Assembly (NCBI RefSeq): GCF_000152825.2
Contig: NC_014414.1
Span: 620,001 to 684,000, forward strand
DNA: 64,000 nucleotides
Origin: Parvularcula bermudensis HTCC2503
GTDB lineage: Bacteria; Pseudomonadota; Alphaproteobacteria; Caulobacterales; Parvularculaceae
Direction: 5' to 3'
The notes beneath the pieces were generated by a model. It ran no database searches. It saw only the letters and a program-made list of their open reading frames with translations, and was not told the DNA's origin. The translations under genes were made by a program, and so were the position numbers. This document shows positions 24,936 to 34,146 of this stretch, piece by piece (positions within the stretch are counted from its first letter, which is position 1; each line of letters opens with the position of its first letter).

Positions 24936-25181
24936 CTACTTTGATGAGTTGGGATGAGGGCCGCGCGCCTTGCGGGCTTTCTTGAAACCACTGTCGCTCG
25001 CAAGGAACGCTTCGAGCATGGACGGTATCAGCGCCGCCACGGATGCTTTTTCCTTGTACGTCTCTTCGTAAATCTGCGCGTACAGCTCCAGATCCGCGTT
25101 GACGTCAGGATCGACGGCAATGGTCAGCTTGACGGGCGTCGTGTCGGGCAAGGGTCCGATCTTGAGAGTGGTGGCGCTCAT
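24936..25181 (-). CDS. DUF2274 family protein
   Basis: This 81-aa protein has the pattern of DUF2274: LKIGPLPDTTPVKLTIAVDPDVNADLELYAQIYEETY, with a ribbon-helix-helix-like core. It stands 4 bp after trbI, the usual place of this family in conjugative elements. It may bind DNA and regulate transfer, but that is inferred from the fold only. Confidence 0.82.
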   Translation of the reverse strand: MSATTLKIGPLPDTTPVKLTIAVDPDVNADLELYAQIYEETYKEKASVAALIPSMLEAFLASDSGFKKARKARGPHPNSSK

Positions 25182-25185
25182 ACGT

Positions 25186-26400
25186 TCAATCTCCGTAGGG
25201 CTTCAATACGATGTCTTTGTTGACGATCACGCGCAGCCGGTAGCCGGGCCGCACCGTGATTGTTGGTTGGACGTTCAATTGCTTGGTGATGATTTGCAGG
25301 CCCGCCTGATTGATCGTGCGCTGGCCGCCGTCGCGGAGGGCTTCGAGAATTTCGTCGTCATTGCTGTCGCGGCCGAGTTCGGCACTGACGGAAAGAACCG
25401 ATGACAGGATGGCGGCCTGGAATAGGCGCCATGTGTGATAGTCGACCCGGTCTTCGAGGCCGGCGTAACCCGCCATGTCGACGCCCGGCAGATTGTCGAT
25501 CACGATGGAAGAGCCGTCCGGCATGATGATGCGCGACCAGACGACGAGCGCGCGTGACTGGCCATAGGCGATGACGCTGTCATACCGGCCTATCAGTCGC
25601 GAGCCTTGGGGGATGAGCAGGTGTGCGCCCGTCGGCGTGTCGTAAACATTCTCCGTGACCTGCGCGATGACCTGACCGGGAAGATCGGAGTTGAGCCCCG
25701 TCACCAGGCTAGCGGGAATGATCGTTCCGGCCATGACCTGATAGGGCGAGATCGGCGCTTGCAGGCGATGCGGGTTGTAGATCCCGTCATCGGCCTCGGC
25801 GCCGAGAAAGCCTTCCTTGCGCTGCTGGAAATTCGGATCGGGCGCGTCGGCGAATCCCGTCGAAGCTGTCCTGTCCTCGACGCCCGGACTGATGACGGAC
25901 GCAAGCTGGTCCAGCCTTGTGGGCGCGCCGCCGTCGCTTGCGGCCAAAACCCGTTCGCCCTGTGCGCTGTTGTTGATGAAGAAGAGGTCAGACGTCCGCG
26001 CGTCATCTGCGGCGCTGGGGCTCCCGCTTGCTGGTCCCGTGCTCGCCACGCGCGCCGGTTGGTATCTGAAGGGGTTTTCCGGCGCGTCTTCGATCCGCGG
26101 CGCGCCGATCATGGCGGCGCCAAGATCACCCGGCAGCGGTGGGCCAAGCCTTGACGGCATGTCGCCATAACTTTCAGGCAAGGACGCAAAGGCGTCGGGC
26201 ATGGGTTTGTGCCGCGTATTGTAGAGTTCCGTGTGCGCCTCTTGCGCGCGATTCGGCGTGCGCAACGCCATGGCGGCGGCGCCAAGGATCAGGAGGGCGG
26301 CGACCGACGACACCCCGATCAGCACACGCTTGTTAAAGCGCTTGACCGGCCGGGGCTTGGCGCGGATCGCCAGGCTGTCGTCTTGTTCAACCGCGCTCAT
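25186..26400 (-). CDS. trbI: TrbI, VirB10-like conjugation core protein
   Basis: This protein of about 404 aa starts at the ATG at 26400, overlapping the trbG stop (ATGA). It has a cytoplasmic N-terminus, one membrane helix at about residues 28-46 (VLIGVSSVAALLILGAAAMA), a Pro-rich periplasmic linker, and the C-terminal VirB10 beta-barrel with AGTIIPASLVTGLNSDLPGQV, LLIPQGSRLIGRYDS and TVRPGYRLRVIVNKDIVL. It spans inner and outer membranes in the transfer channel with TrbG. The length is normal. Confidence 0.95.
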   Translation of the reverse strand: MSAVEQDDSLAIRAKPRPVKRFNKRVLIGVSSVAALLILGAAAMALRTPNRAQEAHTELYNTRHKPMPDAFASLPESYGDMPSRLGPPLPGDLGAAMIGAPRIEDAPENPFRYQPARVASTGPASGSPSAADDARTSDLFFINNSAQGERVLAASDGGAPTRLDQLASVISPGVEDRTASTGFADAPDPNFQQRKEGFLGAEADDGIYNPHRLQAPISPYQVMAGTIIPASLVTGLNSDLPGQVIAQVTENVYDTPTGAHLLIPQGSRLIGRYDSVIAYGQSRALVVWSRIIMPDGSSIVIDNLPGVDMAGYAGLEDRVDYHTWRLFQAAILSSVLSVSAELGRDSNDDEILEALRDGGQRTINQAGLQIITKQLNVQPTITVRPGYRLRVIVNKDIVLKPYGD

Positions 26401-27395
26401 AGACCCGCCATCCAATTTCTGGGAGCGGCGGTGCGTTCGATCCGAACCACCTCCTGATCGTCTTCACCGAGGCGCAGTTCGGCGACCGCAAACAGGCGGT
26501 CGACTATGTAGTAGGCGCCATTGATCCTGTAATTGACGAGTTGGCTGTCGCCATTGCGCCCGACGACGAAGAGCGGCGGCGCTTCGCCCTGATCGAGACG
26601 GGACGGAAACTGAATATAGACTTTCCGGCCGTCATCGAAAGCGCGCAATGGACGCCAGTGGGGTTCGTCACCTTTGATCTCATAACGGAAATTGATGCGA
26701 TCAAGGCTGAGGCCGCGATCAATGACAGTGCGCCCCTGCGCCTGCCGGCGGGCGGCGTCGCCGCGCGCCGTGACCAGTTCTTCATGCGGATAACGCCAGG
26801 ACACCGCCGCCATATAGGTTTCGCGGTAGGACGTCATTTCGATGTGGTAGGTTCGTTTGGAGGTCGTGATGATGAGGTTGGTCTTGAGACCGGAGGCGAT
26901 TGGCTTCACCAGAATGTGCGTCTGACTGGCGTCGCCAGAGCCTGAGACCGTATCGCCCAGGACCCAGCGCACGGTGTCGCCGGCGGAAACCGACATCAGC
27001 TCCTCGCCGGGTTGGAGCGCTATGTCTGTCACCTGCTCCGGGGCAGTGTAGACCTGATAGAGCGCGCCAATCGTATAGGGATAAATCTGGATGGCGTTGA
27101 TGAAGCTTGTCGCGTCGGGTTCAACGGCGGCGCTCCGGTTCGCCTCGTCGATGGCTTCATAGGGTTTCAACTCCGGGACCGCCGCTATTGGCGATTCCGT
27201 CAGCGGTTTAAGTTGTCCGGCCATCGCGAGCGGCTCGATCCTCTCGATGATGAGGGGTTCCCCGTTCGGATCGTCCGCCAGATAGACAGCCTCCATGAAC
27301 TCGGCGTCATCGAGAACGAAGTTGTCGTGGGGATTGGTGGAAGCGCAGGCGCCCAATGAGACGAGCGCGCCGATTATTACGAGAGTGCGGATCAT
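26397..27395 (-). CDS. trbG: TrbG, VirB9-like conjugation protein
   Basis: This 332-aa protein starts with MIRTLVIIGALVSLGACAS, a signal with a lipobox (LGAC), so it may be lipid-anchored to the outer membrane. The C-terminal VirB9/TrbG domain has LIITTSKRTYHIEM, NFRYEIKGD, DDGRKVYIQFP and the typical last strands (YYIVDRLFAVAELRLG). It forms the outer-membrane core complex with TrbI. It overlaps both neighbours by 4 bp. Confidence 0.95.
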   Translation of the reverse strand: MIRTLVIIGALVSLGACASTNPHDNFVLDDAEFMEAVYLADDPNGEPLIIERIEPLAMAGQLKPLTESPIAAVPELKPYEAIDEANRSAAVEPDATSFINAIQIYPYTIGALYQVYTAPEQVTDIALQPGEELMSVSAGDTVRWVLGDTVSGSGDASQTHILVKPIASGLKTNLIITTSKRTYHIEMTSYRETYMAAVSWRYPHEELVTARGDAARRQAQGRTVIDRGLSLDRINFRYEIKGDEPHWRPLRAFDDGRKVYIQFPSRLDQGEAPPLFVVGRNGDSQLVNYRINGAYYIVDRLFAVAELRLGEDDQEVVRIERTAAPRNWMAGL

Positions 27396-28090
27396 TGATG
27401 GCCTCCTTGAGCGAGATCTTTTGACCAGTTGATGCCGTGGACGTAGAGCCCGAGCGGATTGCGATGAAGGGTTTCTTCGTCACGAGGCGGATCGAAGACG
27501 ATAGCGAGAACGCCGGTATAAGTCGCCGATGACACCTGAACGCCCGACCGAAATGTCGTTTCGCGCCAGCGCAGATCGAAACTGTCTTGAGAAGACCGCA
27601 CGATGCTTTGGATTTCGACAGACACTGAGCGTTTGCCGACCTCGGCGAATGGATCGTTCTCGCGGGCGTAATCATTCAGGGTGAGCGCCGCCTGATCGGT
27701 CGTGAAGGCGTAGGCTTTCAACCAGTTCTCGCGCACAACGATTGGGTCGATCGACACCGACCGGACCTGTTTGACAAATTCCGCAAGTTGGTACGCGATC
27801 TGAGCGTCGGTCGGCTTATAGTCGGCGACTGCCGATTGAACGGTGCGGACGCGGCCGTCTGTTTCGAGTTCGACGACATATGGCGTGATGATGCTTTGCG
27901 TGGACCGCCAGATGAATGCGGCTGACATGACGAAGGCGAGCGCCAAAGCGACAAGCGCGGTCAGGCGCCAGTTTTCCGCCTGCACGCGCGCCGATCCGAT
28001 CCGGTCGTCCCAGACCTGTGCGGCGCGCTGGTAAGGCGTGACGGCTTCCGGCGTGGTTCCATATTTTTGCTGTTGTCTTTTCCAGAACAT
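27392..28090 (-). CDS. trbF: TrbF, VirB8-like conjugation protein
   Basis: This 232-aa inner-membrane protein has one N-terminal helix (residues about 43-63, LTALVALALAFVMSAAFIW) and a periplasmic NTF2-like VirB8 domain with TPYVVELETDGRV, QIAYQLAEFVKQVRSV and the final strand region (YTGVLAIVFDPPRDE, then NPLGLYVHGINWSKDL). It is an assembly platform of the secretion channel. The ATG overlap with trbG shows translational coupling. Confidence 0.95.
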   Translation of the reverse strand: MFWKRQQQKYGTTPEAVTPYQRAAQVWDDRIGSARVQAENWRLTALVALALAFVMSAAFIWRSTQSIITPYVVELETDGRVRTVQSAVADYKPTDAQIAYQLAEFVKQVRSVSIDPIVVRENWLKAYAFTTDQAALTLNDYARENDPFAEVGKRSVSVEIQSIVRSSQDSFDLRWRETTFRSGVQVSSATYTGVLAIVFDPPRDEETLHRNPLGLYVHGINWSKDLAQGGHQ

Positions 28091-28093
28091 CGA

Positions 28094-29431
28094 TCAGTCC
28101 TCATCCTGTTTGAGACGCGGACCGTCGCCCGACCCGCCCCCAGAACCGTTATTGGCGCCGTCACGCAAGGCCGATGCGGCTGCGAGGCTTGCGTCTCTCT
28201 GCAATTGCTGACGTTGAACCTGCCTCGCCCAATTCGGCGCTCCGCCCGTGGCGGCCGGGGCGGCGGCGACGTCACCCAGCGTTCCGCCTGTGGCGCTGAA
28301 AGCTGTGCGGCCTCCGCTTTCGAAGCTCCGCTTCACAGGCGCAACGGCCCGCGACGCTGCCGAGCGAGCGCCGCTTGCGAAACTCCTCGCGCCAGCCTCC
28401 GCCATCGCGCCGACGCCGGCGGCGGTTGCACGCCATCCGTTTGCGCCGGAAGCGGCCTTGCCGAGGGAAAAGGAAGTCGCGGCGCCGCCGCTAAGAGATG
28501 CGCCCGCTTTGATGGCGCCGCCTGTTGCTGCTGCGCCTGCGCGCAATGCGCCGCCCGCGAGCGCGCCTCCGGCGATAGCGCCCGCTCCAACGCCTGCGGC
28601 GGTTCCGACGACGGCGCCGGCGCCGAGTTGCGGGGCGCCGGAAACAAGGCCGGCGGCGATGCCAGGACCGAAGATTCCAAGCGCGACGAGGGCGAGCGAC
28701 GCCAGAATGACGGTGGCGGCGTCTTCCAGGGTCACGTCTCCGGGCGTGATTTCCGCCGTGACAGATCCGAAGAGAGTGGAGCCGATGCCGACAATCACCG
28801 CCAGCACCATGAGTTTGATGCCGGATGAGATGACATTCCCGAGAACGCGCTCAGCCAGGAACGAGGTCTTGTTCCAAAGTGCAAAGGGAATGAGGACGAA
28901 GCCAGCAAGCGTCGTCAGCTTGAACTCGATCACCGTGACGAAAAGCTGGATCGCCAGAAAGAAGAACGCGAAGAGCGTGATGAGCCAGGCGAGAAACAGA
29001 ATGGCGATGGTGACGAAGTTGACGAAGAAACCGACCGGGCCTGTCAGATCGCCGATCTCTTCAAGCAAGGGGTGCCCGGCGGTGAAGCCGGTATCGGCGA
29101 CGAAACCGGGGCGCAGCAGATCGGCGGCCGTGATGGTCGAGCCGGACGCATTCAGACCGAGCTGCGCGAAGCTCTCGAAGATGACATTGGCGAGAAAGGC
29201 GAAATTGTTGAGGATGAGGGCGAAGAAGCCGACATAGAGAACCTTCTTGACGAAGGTTCCGATGATGTTGTTTTCCGGCCCCATCGCCCAGAAGACCCCG
29301 GCGAGGACGACATCGATGCCGATCAGGAACGCCGTCAGATAGGCGACGTCGGGACCAAGCAACCCGAAACCTGAATCGATATAGGTCGAAAAGGTCGCCA
29401 GAAACCGATCGATGATGCCGAGGTCTTCCAT
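28094..29431 (-). CDS. trbL: TrbL, polytopic inner-membrane conjugation protein
   Basis: This 445-aa VirB6-type protein has five to seven membrane segments in the first about 260 residues (VGFFALILNNFAFLANVIF, FVTIAILFLAWLITLFAFFF, LMVLAVIVGIGSTLFGSV, VILASLALVALGIFGPGIAA). A long Ala/Gly-rich tail follows, which is common in TrbL and low in sequence conservation. It forms part of the inner-membrane channel. It sits 12 bp after trbJ, so no trbK lies between them. Confidence 0.93.
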   Translation of the reverse strand: MEDLGIIDRFLATFSTYIDSGFGLLGPDVAYLTAFLIGIDVVLAGVFWAMGPENNIIGTFVKKVLYVGFFALILNNFAFLANVIFESFAQLGLNASGSTITAADLLRPGFVADTGFTAGHPLLEEIGDLTGPVGFFVNFVTIAILFLAWLITLFAFFFLAIQLFVTVIEFKLTTLAGFVLIPFALWNKTSFLAERVLGNVISSGIKLMVLAVIVGIGSTLFGSVTAEITPGDVTLEDAATVILASLALVALGIFGPGIAAGLVSGAPQLGAGAVVGTAAGVGAGAIAGGALAGGALRAGAAATGGAIKAGASLSGGAATSFSLGKAASGANGWRATAAGVGAMAEAGARSFASGARSAASRAVAPVKRSFESGGRTAFSATGGTLGDVAAAPAATGGAPNWARQVQRQQLQRDASLAAASALRDGANNGSGGGSGDGPRLKQDED

Positions 29432-29443
29432 CGCTTTCCCCTG

Positions 29444-30163
29444 TCAGCGCGTGTAGGCGCTGGCTCCCCCAACAAAACGGGCGAGCTTTTCGCGGCCCTC
29501 TCGCTCGATCTGAAGATCGCGGGCGCGCGCCAGCGCGTCGGCGCGATATTGCGCTGCCATCATTTCCTGCATCTGCATGGTCTGTTTGACGCCGAGCGCG
29601 GCGATCTGATTACCGGTCTGCGAAACCGAAAGATTACCTTCAGCCATCGCCGTTTCCGCCAGCATTGCGTCGAGGGATGACGTGTCCGCCTTAAGCGTTT
29701 GAACGATCTGGGACTGAACCAGGAGCGTGTCGTTAAACGCCGAACGGGCGGACACCCATTGCATTTCCGCAGCGGTCGCCATCTGTGTGCGCGACCATGT
29801 GGAATAGTCTTCGGGGAAGTTTTCCTGAAAGAGCCGGTCGGTTTCGCTGACGACGTAGGAGATCGATCGCGCCCGGTCCATCAGAACCGAAATCTCGTTG
29901 AGGAGCCGATTTATCTCCACCTGCGGATTGTATCCGGTACGAACGAGATTGGTCGCCTGGTTGATGAGCATGTCAGCCTCGTTCTGAAGCTGCTTCACCT
30001 GATTGTTGATCTGCTCCAGCGTGTTCGCTGCTGTTAGGATGTTCTGAGCGAGATTGGAGGGATCGATCACGATGTCTCCGATCCCGAAAATAGCGTGGGC
30101 GGGTGGCGCAATGGTCATTGGCGCGGCCGCCAGTAAGAGAGCGGCAATTATTCTGCGGCGCAT
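29444..30163 (-). CDS. trbJ: TrbJ, periplasmic conjugation protein (VirB5-like)
   Basis: This 239-aa protein has a signal peptide (MRRRIIAALLLAAAPMTIA, cleavage near PAHA) and then long coiled-coil helices (AANTLEQINNQVKQLQNEADML, LADTSSLDAMLAETAMAEG-like segments). This is the TrbJ/VirB5 pattern; these proteins sit at the pilus tip or in the periplasm. Its start overlaps the trbE stop by 16 bp. Confidence 0.93.
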   Translation of the reverse strand: MRRRIIAALLLAAAPMTIAPPAHAIFGIGDIVIDPSNLAQNILTAANTLEQINNQVKQLQNEADMLINQATNLVRTGYNPQVEINRLLNEISVLMDRARSISYVVSETDRLFQENFPEDYSTWSRTQMATAAEMQWVSARSAFNDTLLVQSQIVQTLKADTSSLDAMLAETAMAEGNLSVSQTGNQIAALGVKQTMQMQEMMAAQYRADALARARDLQIEREGREKLARFVGGASAYTR

Positions 30164-32586
30164 GGAACATCTCCTTGTGTTGCGGGGGTGGCGGTTATGA
30201 GGTCAGCCGCCCAGGCCAGGTCGCGGGCGTGCAGCCAGTGGACGGCGAATTCTTTCGGGTGTGCGCCCTCAACGTCATCAATTAGCTTGTGATCCGCTTT
30301 GGATGACGCGGCGCAGAAGGCGAGACTGACGGGTCCAAGATCGAGATCGAACAGACGGTTTCCCGAGCGCGACTGGAAATAATAGTCCTGCCGCGGACTC
30401 GCCCCCGCGATGATTTCGATCTGACGGTCGTTCAATCCGAACGCGCGATAGGTGTCCTGCTGCTGGGGTTCGAGCGCACGGTCATTCGGCAGGAAGATGC
30501 GCGAGGGGCAGCTCTCGATAATCGCAGGCGCGATGGTGCTGCCGGAGATGTCCGATAAGGACTGCGTTGCGAAAATGACCGAGACATTCCGTTTCCGGAG
30601 CACTTTGAGCCATTCGCGAATGCGCTCGGAGAAGAGCGGGTTGTCGAGAAACACCCAGGCTTCATCCAGAATGAGCAAGGTCGGCCTGCCGTCGAAGCGT
30701 GCCTCCAGCCGATGAAAGAGGTAGGTCAGCACAGGCGGCACGAGCGAGGGCCGGTGCATCAGCTCCTCCATCTCGAAGCATTGCCAATCGTTTTGCCCGA
30801 GTGTTTCGTCATCGGCGTCGAGCAAGGCGCCATGGGCGCCCGCGAGCGTGTATGGCGCAAGCGCCTGTTTGAGCCGGTTGGATTGCAGAAGCACCGACAG
30901 GCCGGTCATCGTCCGCTCTGCTTTCGGCGCCGCGCTCAACGAGGTCAGCGCCGTCCAGACGGCGTCTTTGACATCGGGATCGATGGCGACGCCTTCATGG
31001 GCGAGAAGGCCGGAGATCCATTCGAGCGCCCAAGACCGCTCTGCATCTGCATCGATACGGGCGAGCGGCTGAAAACAAAGCCCCCTGTCTTCACCGAGCG
31101 CGTAATGTTCGCCTCCCATGCCGGCGGTGATGGCGCGGGCCGATCCGCCTTTGTCAAACAAGAAGACTTGAGCCCCGGCGTAGCGCCGGAACTGAGCTGC
31201 AATCAACGCGAGCAGCACCGACTTGCCGGCGCCCGTCGGACCGACAACCAGCATGTGTCCGACATCGTTCTGGTGGGGCACGAGCCGGAATGGGGTGTTC
31301 GAGTTCGCGGTTGCGTAGAGAAGCGGCGGGCCGTTCAAATGAGCATTCTCGACAGGGCCTGCCCATACGGCCGAAAGCGGCATCATATGAACGAGATTAA
31401 GCGTGTGGATGATCGGCTGACGCACATTCGCGTAGGCGTGACCGGGCAAGCCGCCGAGCCATGCGTCGACGGCGTTGACCGTTTCGTTCATCGCAACGAA
31501 ACCCCGTCCGTTGATGATCCGCTCCACCTCACGGATCATCTCGTCGGCGGAGGCCGCGTCCTCATCCATGACCGCGACCGATGTCGTCACATAGCCATAG
31601 CTGACATGATCCTCTCCGAGCGCCTGAAGCGCCGCATCGGCGTCTGCCGCCTTATTGTCCGCATCCGGATCGACGAGTGCAGAAGCTTCATTCGTCATGA
31701 CCTCTTTGATGATGGCCGAAAGAGATTTTCGTTTGGCGAACCACTGACGCCGGTATCGGCCGAGAACCTTTGTCGCCTCCGATTTGTCCATCGGCAGGAA
31801 ACGGGTCATCCAGCGATACGGAAAGCCGAGGCGATTCAGATCGTCGAAAAGGCCCGGCTCGGTTGCGTTCGGGAAGCCCTGCAGGGAGAGGACGCGCAGA
31901 TGGTCGCCGCCGAGCATCGGTTCCAAGCCGCCAACAAGATCGACGCCTCCCAAAATTGCATCGAGATAGGCGGGCGTTTCAGGAGCGCAAACCGGATGGC
32001 GTTTGGAAGATAGGCTCGACTGGAGGTAAGTCAGCGTCTCGTCGTCTGTCAGAAAACGCGCTTCGGGCACCACAGAGGCGATAAGATCGAGACTGCGGTC
32101 GGTTTCAGCGATGAACCGGGCGAGATGATCGAAAGCGGCGAGCCCGGCTTCTTCCGCCGGTTTTTCAACAAACGCATCCTCGATGCGATTGACGCTGTCG
32201 GCAGGCGGCAGAAAGGCAAAGGTCAGCGTGTAGCGGCTTTCGAACAGAGCGCCGGCTTCGGTGAAGCGTCCCCTGCGCTCCTCGTCGATCAACCAGCCCA
32301 CTGGATCGCGCCACTGGCTTTCCGGATAGTCCGTCGCCGCTTCGCGAGCCGCTTCGAAGTAGAGCGCCCAACCGGAACCGAAACGCTTCAAGGCGTTGTT
32401 GATGCGTGAACAGACAGAAACGAGGCTCGCCGCTGTCGCGCTCTCCAGATCCGGCCCGCGAAACATCGCTGAGCGCTGGAAGCTCCCATCCTTGTTCAGG
32501 ACGACGCCAGGCGCAATCAGACAGGCCCAGGGCAGAAAGTCTGCAAGCCTCTTATTTGACTGCCGATATTCTTTGAGATTCATCAT
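30148..32586 (-). CDS. trbE: TrbE, VirB4-like conjugation ATPase
   Basis: This 812-aa ATPase is of the VirB4/TrbE family. Walker A is VVGPTGAGKSVLLALIA near residues 445-461, Walker B LLILDEAWVFLDNPL near 640-654, and the later motif (FATQSLSDISGST) follows. The N-terminal half is the TrbE/CagE domain (FLPWACLIAPGVVLNKDGSF, YLQSSLSSKRHPV). It powers pilus assembly and substrate transfer at the inner membrane. It overlaps trbD by 4 bp. The size is normal for the family. Confidence 0.96.
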   Translation of the reverse strand: MMNLKEYRQSNKRLADFLPWACLIAPGVVLNKDGSFQRSAMFRGPDLESATAASLVSVCSRINNALKRFGSGWALYFEAAREAATDYPESQWRDPVGWLIDEERRGRFTEAGALFESRYTLTFAFLPPADSVNRIEDAFVEKPAEEAGLAAFDHLARFIAETDRSLDLIASVVPEARFLTDDETLTYLQSSLSSKRHPVCAPETPAYLDAILGGVDLVGGLEPMLGGDHLRVLSLQGFPNATEPGLFDDLNRLGFPYRWMTRFLPMDKSEATKVLGRYRRQWFAKRKSLSAIIKEVMTNEASALVDPDADNKAADADAALQALGEDHVSYGYVTTSVAVMDEDAASADEMIREVERIINGRGFVAMNETVNAVDAWLGGLPGHAYANVRQPIIHTLNLVHMMPLSAVWAGPVENAHLNGPPLLYATANSNTPFRLVPHQNDVGHMLVVGPTGAGKSVLLALIAAQFRRYAGAQVFLFDKGGSARAITAGMGGEHYALGEDRGLCFQPLARIDADAERSWALEWISGLLAHEGVAIDPDVKDAVWTALTSLSAAPKAERTMTGLSVLLQSNRLKQALAPYTLAGAHGALLDADDETLGQNDWQCFEMEELMHRPSLVPPVLTYLFHRLEARFDGRPTLLILDEAWVFLDNPLFSERIREWLKVLRKRNVSVIFATQSLSDISGSTIAPAIIESCPSRIFLPNDRALEPQQQDTYRAFGLNDRQIEIIAGASPRQDYYFQSRSGNRLFDLDLGPVSLAFCAASSKADHKLIDDVEGAHPKEFAVHWLHARDLAWAADLITATPATQGDVPCAAE

Positions 32587-32834
32587 GCGAGATACCCCTC
32601 ATGGCGGATGTGGCGCAGAACCACGTCCATGAATTTCGGGTCCCGTTTCGCCATGAAGACGCAGGCGCCATGTGCGATGATCCAGTAGAGGATGCCGGTG
32701 CCCCATACCTGAAGCCCCAGGCCCAGCGCGGCCGCGATCGTGCCGTTGAGGATGGCGGCGTTGCGGGGCGCGCCGCCCATCAGGATCGGCTCGGTCAAGG
32801 AGCGGTGCACGGGTATGGCGAAACCTTCGGTCAT
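32583..32834 (-). CDS. trbD: TrbD, small inner-membrane conjugation protein
   Basis: This 83-aa protein is of the VirB3/TrbD family: FAIPVHRSLTEPILMGGAPRN at the start, then two membrane segments (TIAAALGLGLQVWGTGILYW and IIAHGACVF) and DPKFMDVVLRHIRH. It works with TrbE in the pilus machinery. It shares overlapping start and stop codons with trbC and trbE. Confidence 0.94.
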   Translation of the reverse strand: MTEGFAIPVHRSLTEPILMGGAPRNAAILNGTIAAALGLGLQVWGTGILYWIIAHGACVFMAKRDPKFMDVVLRHIRHEGYLA

Positions 32835-33151
32835 CAGATCGTCGCGCCGCCGCCGAACGAGAAGAAGGACAGGAAGAAGCTCGTCGCTGTGAACGCGATG
32901 GAGAGCCCGAACACGATCTGGATGAGTTTGCGGAAGCCGCCGCCCGTATCGCCGAAGGCCAGCGTCAGGCCGGTGATGATGATGGCGAGCGTGCCGACGA
33001 TCTTGGCCACCGGCCCCTCGATCGACTGGAGGATGGAATCGAGGGGCGCTTCCCAGGGCATGCCGGACCCGGCCGCATGGGCGGGACCAACAAGGACGAT
33101 GAGACCGAACGTAATTGCGAGCGCGCGGCAGGTGTGTTTCGTCAGGGTCAT
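32834..33151 (-). CDS. trbC: TrbC, conjugative pilin
   Basis: This 105-aa prepilin has a signal peptide (LAITFGLIVLVGPAHA) and two hydrophobic helices (VAKIVGTLAIIITGLTLAFG and FGLSIAFTATSFFLSFFSFG) joined by a short polar loop, as in VirB2/TrbC pilins. In RP4 the TraF peptidase processes and cyclises TrbC; a traF-like gene is present here at 40427-40990. Confidence 0.93.
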   Translation of the reverse strand: MTLTKHTCRALAITFGLIVLVGPAHAAGSGMPWEAPLDSILQSIEGPVAKIVGTLAIIITGLTLAFGDTGGGFRKLIQIVFGLSIAFTATSFFLSFFSFGGGATI

Positions 33152-34146
33152 GATGAGCTTCCTTTCAGTTTGACGATTTGGCTGACGGGTGAGGAAAATG
33201 GCTCCAGGCGGTAGTCGCCGGCCTCGCGGCCAAGCACCCGGCTGATTGTCCGTATCCGGCGTTCCGGTCCGCGCCCTGCGATGAACACGATGAGATCGAT
33301 GGCTTCGGCGATCAGGGCGTGCGGAGTCTGCGCCGTCACTTCCGACACAAGCTGTTCAAGCCGTTGGAGACCGCCGCCAGCGGAGTTGGCGTGAATGGTG
33401 GCGATTCCACCCGGATGGCCCGTGTTCCAGGCTTTGAGCATGTCGAGGGCTTCGCCGCCGCGAACTTCGCCGACGATAATCCGGTCGGGTCGCAGCCGAA
33501 GCGTCGAGCGAACGAGATCGGCCATGGCGACAGCGCCGGCCTGAGTCCGCAGATTGACCTTGTCCCTGGCCTCGCATTGCAGCTCGCGCGTGTCTTCGAG
33601 GATCACCACGCGATCGCCGCTCAATGCGACCTCTGCAAGCAAGGCGTTTGCGAGGGTGGTTTTGCCCGACCCTGTGCCGCCGACAATCAGGATGTTCATG
33701 GCGTCTCGGACGGCGGCCCTGAGCGCGTCGGCGTCTTCTGCACTTGTCACGCCAGTCTCGACATAATCGTCGAGCGTGAAGACGCGGGCGGCGGGCTTCC
33801 GAATGGAAAAGCACGGCGCCGTGGTCACTGGCGGGATGACGCCCTCAAAGCGTTCTCCCCCGCCCGGCAGCTCGGCGCTGACAATGGGGTGGAGCCTGTC
33901 CACTTCCTGACCAATATGACTGCCGACGACGCGAATGACCCGTTCGGCTTCCGCAGCGGGCATGACGGTCCCGGTCTCCATGCGGCCGTCGCCATGGGCG
34001 TCGATCCAGATCTTGCCATCGGGATTGACCATCACTTCAACAATGGCGGGATCATCCAGCGCCTCGACGACAGCCGGTCCCATGGCGGTTTTCAGCATGG
34101 TCTCGGTTCGAAGGTAGGTTTGGGAGCGCGCGTCAGGTATCGGCAT
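33148..34146 (-). CDS. trbB: TrbB, VirB11-like secretion ATPase
   Basis: This 332-aa hexameric traffic ATPase has Walker A GGTGSGKTT near residues 153-161, an Asp box (VVILEDTRELQ), Walker B RIIVGEVRGGEALDML near 220-235, and the His box (GGIATIHANSAGGGLQRL). It drives pilus assembly and DNA transfer. The start overlaps the upstream RHH gene by 14 bp. It is the first true trb gene of the operon. Confidence 0.96.
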   Translation of the reverse strand: MPIPDARSQTYLRTETMLKTAMGPAVVEALDDPAIVEVMVNPDGKIWIDAHGDGRMETGTVMPAAEAERVIRVVGSHIGQEVDRLHPIVSAELPGGGERFEGVIPPVTTAPCFSIRKPAARVFTLDDYVETGVTSAEDADALRAAVRDAMNILIVGGTGSGKTTLANALLAEVALSGDRVVILEDTRELQCEARDKVNLRTQAGAVAMADLVRSTLRLRPDRIIVGEVRGGEALDMLKAWNTGHPGGIATIHANSAGGGLQRLEQLVSEVTAQTPHALIAEAIDLIVFIAGRGPERRIRTISRVLGREAGDYRLEPFSSPVSQIVKLKGSSS

